A stretch of DNA of 8,106 bases. It comes from Blastocatellia bacterium (lineage in GTDB: Bacteria > Acidobacteriota > Blastocatellia > Chloracidobacteriales > JADJPF01). Location of the stretch: assembly GCA_023265235.1 (NCBI GenBank), contig JAHFUF010000197.1:1-8106 (forward strand). Reading direction: 5' to 3'. How positions within the stretch are numbered: the first letter of the stretch is position 1; each line of letters starts with the position of its first letter. Below are positions 5,054 to 8,106 of the stretch, piece by piece. The notes under the pieces were generated by a model. The model searched no databases. It saw only the letters and a list, made by a program, of their open reading frames with translations, and had not been told where the DNA came from. The position numbers were made by a program, and so were the translations under genes.

Positions 5054-7579
5054 TTACTCATCGCCATCTAATTTACCATTGTTGTTATGATCAATAGCTA
5101 TTCGGCGACCATTACCAATTGGCACACCTGTAAAGGTTAACTCATTACCTTTATTTACTGCTTGTACTAAAGCCTGCCAAGAAACAGGTGCTTCACCACT
5201 TCGGTCTGTTTGAAACATTCCTTTACCAATGTAGAAGAATCCACGTGCTTGACCTTGGAAAATACCTTTTACTACTAGCTCAGAATTATTTTTCTCAGCT
5301 TGTGACATCAGTAACATCACTGTTTGAGTAGTAGAATTAGCAGTTTTGTTGTTTTCATTAATCGTAATTTGTGCTCCAACGCTAGGGGCTGTGCCTGTGT
5401 CTAAAGCTAGTACAAAGGCTTCGACATCTTGGCGTTCGCTGTCATTATTAAAAGTAAAGTTTACCGTTTTTAGGAAGTTAAGTAAGGTATCAAACACCCC
5501 ATCATGTGCAAACCCATAACCAGATAATTGTTTACCAGGTTGTCTTAAATATCCTGTTTTTTGGTATATGCCACGAAGCTGAGGAACTTTTAGTGGTTGT
5601 GGTTCTGGTCTACCATTAGACATTAAAAGTACTTGACCAGGAATGAGTAAATTATTTGTACCTGTTCCTGATGGAAAAACAGTATGACAGAAGTTACAAG
5701 CAAGTGAACCTCGATCTGTTCTATCTTGAACATAAATTTTTTCTCCACGAGCCGGGTTTGGCCCAGAAGAAGGATTAGGATAGGTACGATCTAGGTTTTG
5801 TAATGGATTAGGAGGATAAGTAAATGTTTTAATAAAAGCTTCAAATTTTGCCATTTCTGCTTCGGTTGGCTTACGTTTACCACCTAATAATGAAGTAAAT
5901 GCACCATCAAAATTCTTAAGCCTTTCACGATCTCCACGCCAATGTAGAGGTTCGGTTCCAACAATACCTCTAAGAGATTGTGTAGTCATTGGCCCTTTCA
6001 TAGGGTGTAGGTTAAAAGTAAAGCTTCCATTACCAAGGAATGAACGAGTTTTTACTACGTCAAGCTTACCAGTAGGATCGCCTAAATCCCAAGCTAGGCC
6101 ATCTGTGTGACCATTGCGGTGACAGCTAGCACAGGAAATATCGCCATGTGAAGAAAACTCTGTTCCATAAAGGAATTGGCGGCCTTCTCTAACAAAATTT
6201 GGTTCAGGATTATAGCCTATTGCTACTCTACTGCTTTCTTGTTGAGATGATGTGTTAATTATACTGATAGTTTGTTCAAAGCGATTTAATACATAGAGTT
6301 GGCGACGTTGATTATCTACAGCTAACCCTGTAGGGCCATCGCCTACTTTAATTCTAGCTTGAATCACCCCATTACTATCTAAAACGCCTACTTTGGCTGA
6401 GCCAGTAGAAGAAACATAGAATCTGCCTGAGCTATCTTGAACAATATCTGTTGGCATTGCGATACTTTTAGCCTTGTCTTCTTCACTGCTTTCTGGCTTA
6501 GAGTAATCTATATGAGGATTTAGACTAACTGTACTCACCTTGGGTTTTTTGTCAGAAAAACTAACGATTCCTAGTTGAGTTTTAATAAATCGTCCACTAA
6601 CCTTAGGTTCAAAGCGAACAACATTGTCTGATTCAGTATTAACCACAAATAAACGATTGCTTGTAGCATCAAAAACACTATTACCAATATGTGTTCCAAT
6701 AGTGTTGACAGTGTTTATAACTGTAGGTTTATCTGCTAAAGCATCAATAACGAACAAGTCATTATCAGCCAAAGTAAATGGCACAAACTTTGACCACTTA
6801 GTGCTACCAGTTTCATCAGCCCATTTCTTTTTGCCTTTGCTTTTTACAATAATTCCTGTTTGAGGAAATGGAGGTAACGTAGGCGACATTGCTGGAGTTG
6901 GCAGAGGCAAGCCGCCAGATTCTTGTACAAACTCAGCAGAAATAATTGTAGTTTGGTTACCAGATTCAAAAACAGAAACAAAGACATTTTCGCCTTTGCT
7001 GTCGCGGGACAGTGACCTAGGTGATTTACCTTGAAGTTCTATTACTTGACTTGGTTGGTCACTATCTGGTTGGAAAACTTTTACTTGGCGAGTACCAGAG
7101 ACACAAACAAAAGCGCGTTCTTTTGCTCCACCAGCAAAAACTATGTCGTTTGGTTCATCGCCTACATTTATTGTCCTAGTTACATTTCCTGTTGCTAGGT
7201 TGACAACGCTTACTGAATCTGAAAGCCAATTGACTACCCAAGCTTCATTATTATTGCGAGGGGCAACACTAACGGGTTCTAGCCCAACAGGGATTTCTGC
7301 TATTAGTCTAGGAGCGGTTCCTGTGATGTCAAAAACACTTAATCTATGATCAGGGCTATTAACAGCTAGTAAACGTGTTCCATCAGGAGTAATTGCTAAT
7401 GGATGTACTTGTGGGCTTTCAAAACTATAAACATTAGCATTAGTAGGGGATGTTGAATCAGCAGTGGCTTTAGGGTTAATAGGGCGGTTTGTTACCCAAA
7501 GTCCTAAAAATATTATTAATAAAATAGCAAATGATTTAATTAAATATAATCTTGCCTTGGAATTGGCAAATGTATTCAT
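5054..7579 (-). CDS. Exported YVTN-type beta-propeller di-heme cytochrome c (peroxidase/MauG-like) with C-terminal EF-hand loop
   Basis: This large exported electron-transfer protein fuses a propeller to a di-heme cytochrome module. A hydrophobic segment (about 12-29) after a basic start is a signal peptide or anchor. Residues 50-455 carry repeats of the YVTN/lactonase type (AWVVNWLSDSVSVVNLATG, LFVVNTESDNVVRF, LYVLNRFEQTISIIN). They are interrupted by a Pro-rich then Lys-rich loop at about 224-265. Heme sites are CASCH (483-487) and CNFCH (628-632). Between and after them lie KGPMTTQSLRG (528-538), PLHWRGD (544-550) and GFAHDGVFDTL (689-699), typical of the di-heme peroxidase/MauG superfamily. 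M527 and M531 are possible distal ligands. Residues 830-841, DHNNNGKLDGDE, fit a 12-residue EF-hand loop that ends on the last residue. A separate beta domain seems to lie at 730-829. AAGGAG with an 8-base spacer fixes the start. Peroxidase, oxidase or simple electron-carrier activity cannot be told apart, and the partner is unknown. Confidence 0.88.
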   Translation of the reverse strand: MNTFANSKARLYLIKSFAILLIIFLGLWVTNRPINPKATADSTSPTNANVYSFESPQVHPLAITPDGTRLLAVNSPDHRLSVFDITGTAPRLIAEIPVGLEPVSVAPRNNNEAWVVNWLSDSVSVVNLATGNVTRTINVGDEPNDIVFAGGAKERAFVCVSGTRQVKVFQPDSDQPSQVIELQGKSPRSLSRDSKGENVFVSVFESGNQTTIISAEFVQESGGLPLPTPAMSPTLPPFPQTGIIVKSKGKKKWADETGSTKWSKFVPFTLADNDLFVIDALADKPTVINTVNTIGTHIGNSVFDATSNRLFVVNTESDNVVRFEPKVSGRFIKTQLGIVSFSDKKPKVSTVSLNPHIDYSKPESSEEDKAKSIAMPTDIVQDSSGRFYVSSTGSAKVGVLDSNGVIQARIKVGDGPTGLAVDNQRRQLYVLNRFEQTISIINTSSQQESSRVAIGYNPEPNFVREGRQFLYGTEFSSHGDISCASCHRNGHTDGLAWDLGDPTGKLDVVKTRSFLGNGSFTFNLHPMKGPMTTQSLRGIVGTEPLHWRGDRERLKNFDGAFTSLLGGKRKPTEAEMAKFEAFIKTFTYPPNPLQNLDRTYPNPSSGPNPARGEKIYVQDRTDRGSLACNFCHTVFPSGTGTNNLLIPGQVLLMSNGRPEPQPLKVPQLRGIYQKTGYLRQPGKQLSGYGFAHDGVFDTLLNFLKTVNFTFNNDSERQDVEAFVLALDTGTAPSVGAQITINENNKTANSTTQTVMLLMSQAEKNNSELVVKGIFQGQARGFFYIGKGMFQTDRSGEAPVSWQALVQAVNKGNELTFTGVPIGNGRRIAIDHNNNGKLDGDE

Positions 7580-7587
7580 AGATAACG

Positions 7588-7593
7588 CTCCTT
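7588..7593 (-). promoter_or_regulatory. Ribosome binding site of the di-heme cytochrome gene
   Basis: AAGGAG on the minus strand, 8 bases before the ATG at 7577-7579. This is the same motif and spacing as at ssb, and it confirms the start just ahead of the signal segment. Confidence 0.85.
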
Positions 7594-7645
7594 AAACTCT
7601 TGTATTGGTGATTTTAGAGGTCAAATGCATTTTGGAGAATAAGCA

Positions 7646-7675
7646 ATAATAGCATCGAGGTTTCTAAGTCTCCAA
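7646..7675 (-). promoter_or_regulatory. Candidate sigma-70-like promoter of the di-heme cytochrome gene
   Basis: On the minus strand, TTGGAG (7670-7675, 3 of 6 to the -35 consensus), an 18-base spacer and TATTAT (7646-7651, 5 of 6 to the -10 consensus). A start near 7639 would leave a leader of about 60 bases. No terminator hairpin separates this from the upstream partial gene, so read-through from that gene is also possible. Confidence 0.35.
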
Positions 7676-7692
7676 CTTTCTTTTAATAAAAA

Positions 7693-8106
7693 CTAAGAAA
7701 AAACCAACAAACAGCCGGTTAAGCCCTTAAACTGTTGAATAAGCTCGTCAAGTTCTTCTTGGGAAGGCTTACTAACTAATTTGACAGAAATAGCGTGATT
7801 TTGTGGCAAGAAACTAGGCTCTTTTTGTAGTTTACATTTACTTGAAACCAAAGATTTTGCTACAGATTGAAGTTGCATTTGATCTGGTTGTTGGCGTATT
7901 GAAATAGGCCAACCTGTTTTTTCCTGCAAGTCGGTAATTACCTTTTGATAGCGTTGTCCTACTTCTGGGCTGATAAATGCTAACTCGATGCTATTATTTT
8001 TTAAGCTAGTTTTATAAGGTTTATGATCTAAGCTAGCAAAAGCGTCTTTAATAAAAGCATATGCAGCATTAATTTCCATTCTAACAACATTAGGACTAGG
8101 GGCTGT
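7693..8106 (-). CDS. Unrecognised protein, C-terminal part, with two similar beta-alpha-beta units (partial at window edge)
   Basis: The frame is open to the right edge: nine codons (TAPSPNVVR) precede the first Met at 8079, and there is no Shine-Dalgarno before that Met. The visible 137 residues are therefore most likely the 3' end of a longer gene. I do not recognise the family. Counted from that Met, residues 30-62 (NSIELAFISPEVGQRYQKV, then TGWPISI) and 94-127 (HAISVKLVSKPSQEELDEL, then TGCLLVF) follow the same plan. Each has a hydrophobic strand, a charged helix of about 18 residues, then TG plus a short hydrophobic strand. This suggests a duplicated beta-alpha-beta module, possibly a KH-like nucleic-acid-binding fold, but that is a guess from the pattern. 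No signal peptide or membrane segment is visible. The stop lies 113 bases upstream of the cytochrome gene on the same strand. Confidence 0.6.
   Translation of the reverse strand, partial: TAPSPNVVRMEINAAYAFIKDAFASLDHKPYKTSLKNNSIELAFISPEVGQRYQKVITDLQEKTGWPISIRQQPDQMQLQSVAKSLVSSKCKLQKEPSFLPQNHAISVKLVSKPSQEELDELIQQFKGLTGCLLVFS

Noticed and set aside
6624..7349. Two short plus-strand open frames (6624-6863 and 7143-7349) inside the cytochrome gene
   Set aside because: Both are antisense to clear propeller repeats and lack start signals.
7632..7675. Seven-base inverted repeat TTGGAGA/TCTCCAA as a terminator or riboswitch stem
   Set aside because: The loop is 30 bases, the stem is short and no U-tract follows; it could arise by chance. 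One arm overlaps the candidate -35 box.
8077..8079. ATG at 8077-8079 as the true start of the right-hand gene
   Set aside because: The frame stays open upstream to the window edge and no Shine-Dalgarno precedes this ATG, so an internal Met is more likely.

Overview
The window is AT-rich and densely coded. It carries parts of a DNA-maintenance toolkit next to exported redox proteins. The mix suggests a free-living bacterium with a periplasm and c-type cytochromes: a RecD2-type helicase, an SSB, an exported thioredoxin/NHL-propeller protein, and an exported YVTN-propeller/di-heme cytochrome with a terminal calcium loop. A low-GC member of Acidobacteriota or a similar group is my best guess, but it rests on gene content only. 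There is no rRNA, tRNA, CRISPR array, transposase or prophage signal.

Layout. At the left, on the minus strand, lies a RecD2-like helicase (about 1-1574). Its reading frame is broken by an apparent one-base deletion about 17 bases from the window edge. Upstream of it, also on the minus strand, is a small single-stranded DNA-binding protein (1816-2256). Its own terminator hairpin (1684-1705) separates it from the helicase, and its C-terminal tail is built from degenerate hexanucleotide repeats. A 221-base divergent spacer follows. Then come two plus-strand genes 37 bases apart: a secreted NHLRC2-like protein (2478-4538) and a small GIY-YIG nuclease-domain protein (4576-4974). A strong bidirectional hairpin (4997-5031) closes them. 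It also closes the converging minus-strand gene at 5054-7579, which encodes an exported beta-propeller di-heme cytochrome c. At the right edge is the 3' part of an unrecognised minus-strand gene (7693-8106), open to the window boundary.

How they work together. RecD2 and SSB both act on single-stranded DNA and are adjacent, but each appears to be its own transcription unit. The two large central genes both encode exported beta-propeller proteins with redox groups: a CCINC thioredoxin-like site in one and two CXXCH hemes in the other. They are convergent, so they share a terminator rather than a promoter, and a functional link between them is only inferred. I see no convincing evidence for a wholly new multi-gene system. 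The most useful leads are the RecD2 frameshift, the repeat-built SSB tail with an atypical C-terminal tip, and the domain make-up of the two exported propeller proteins.
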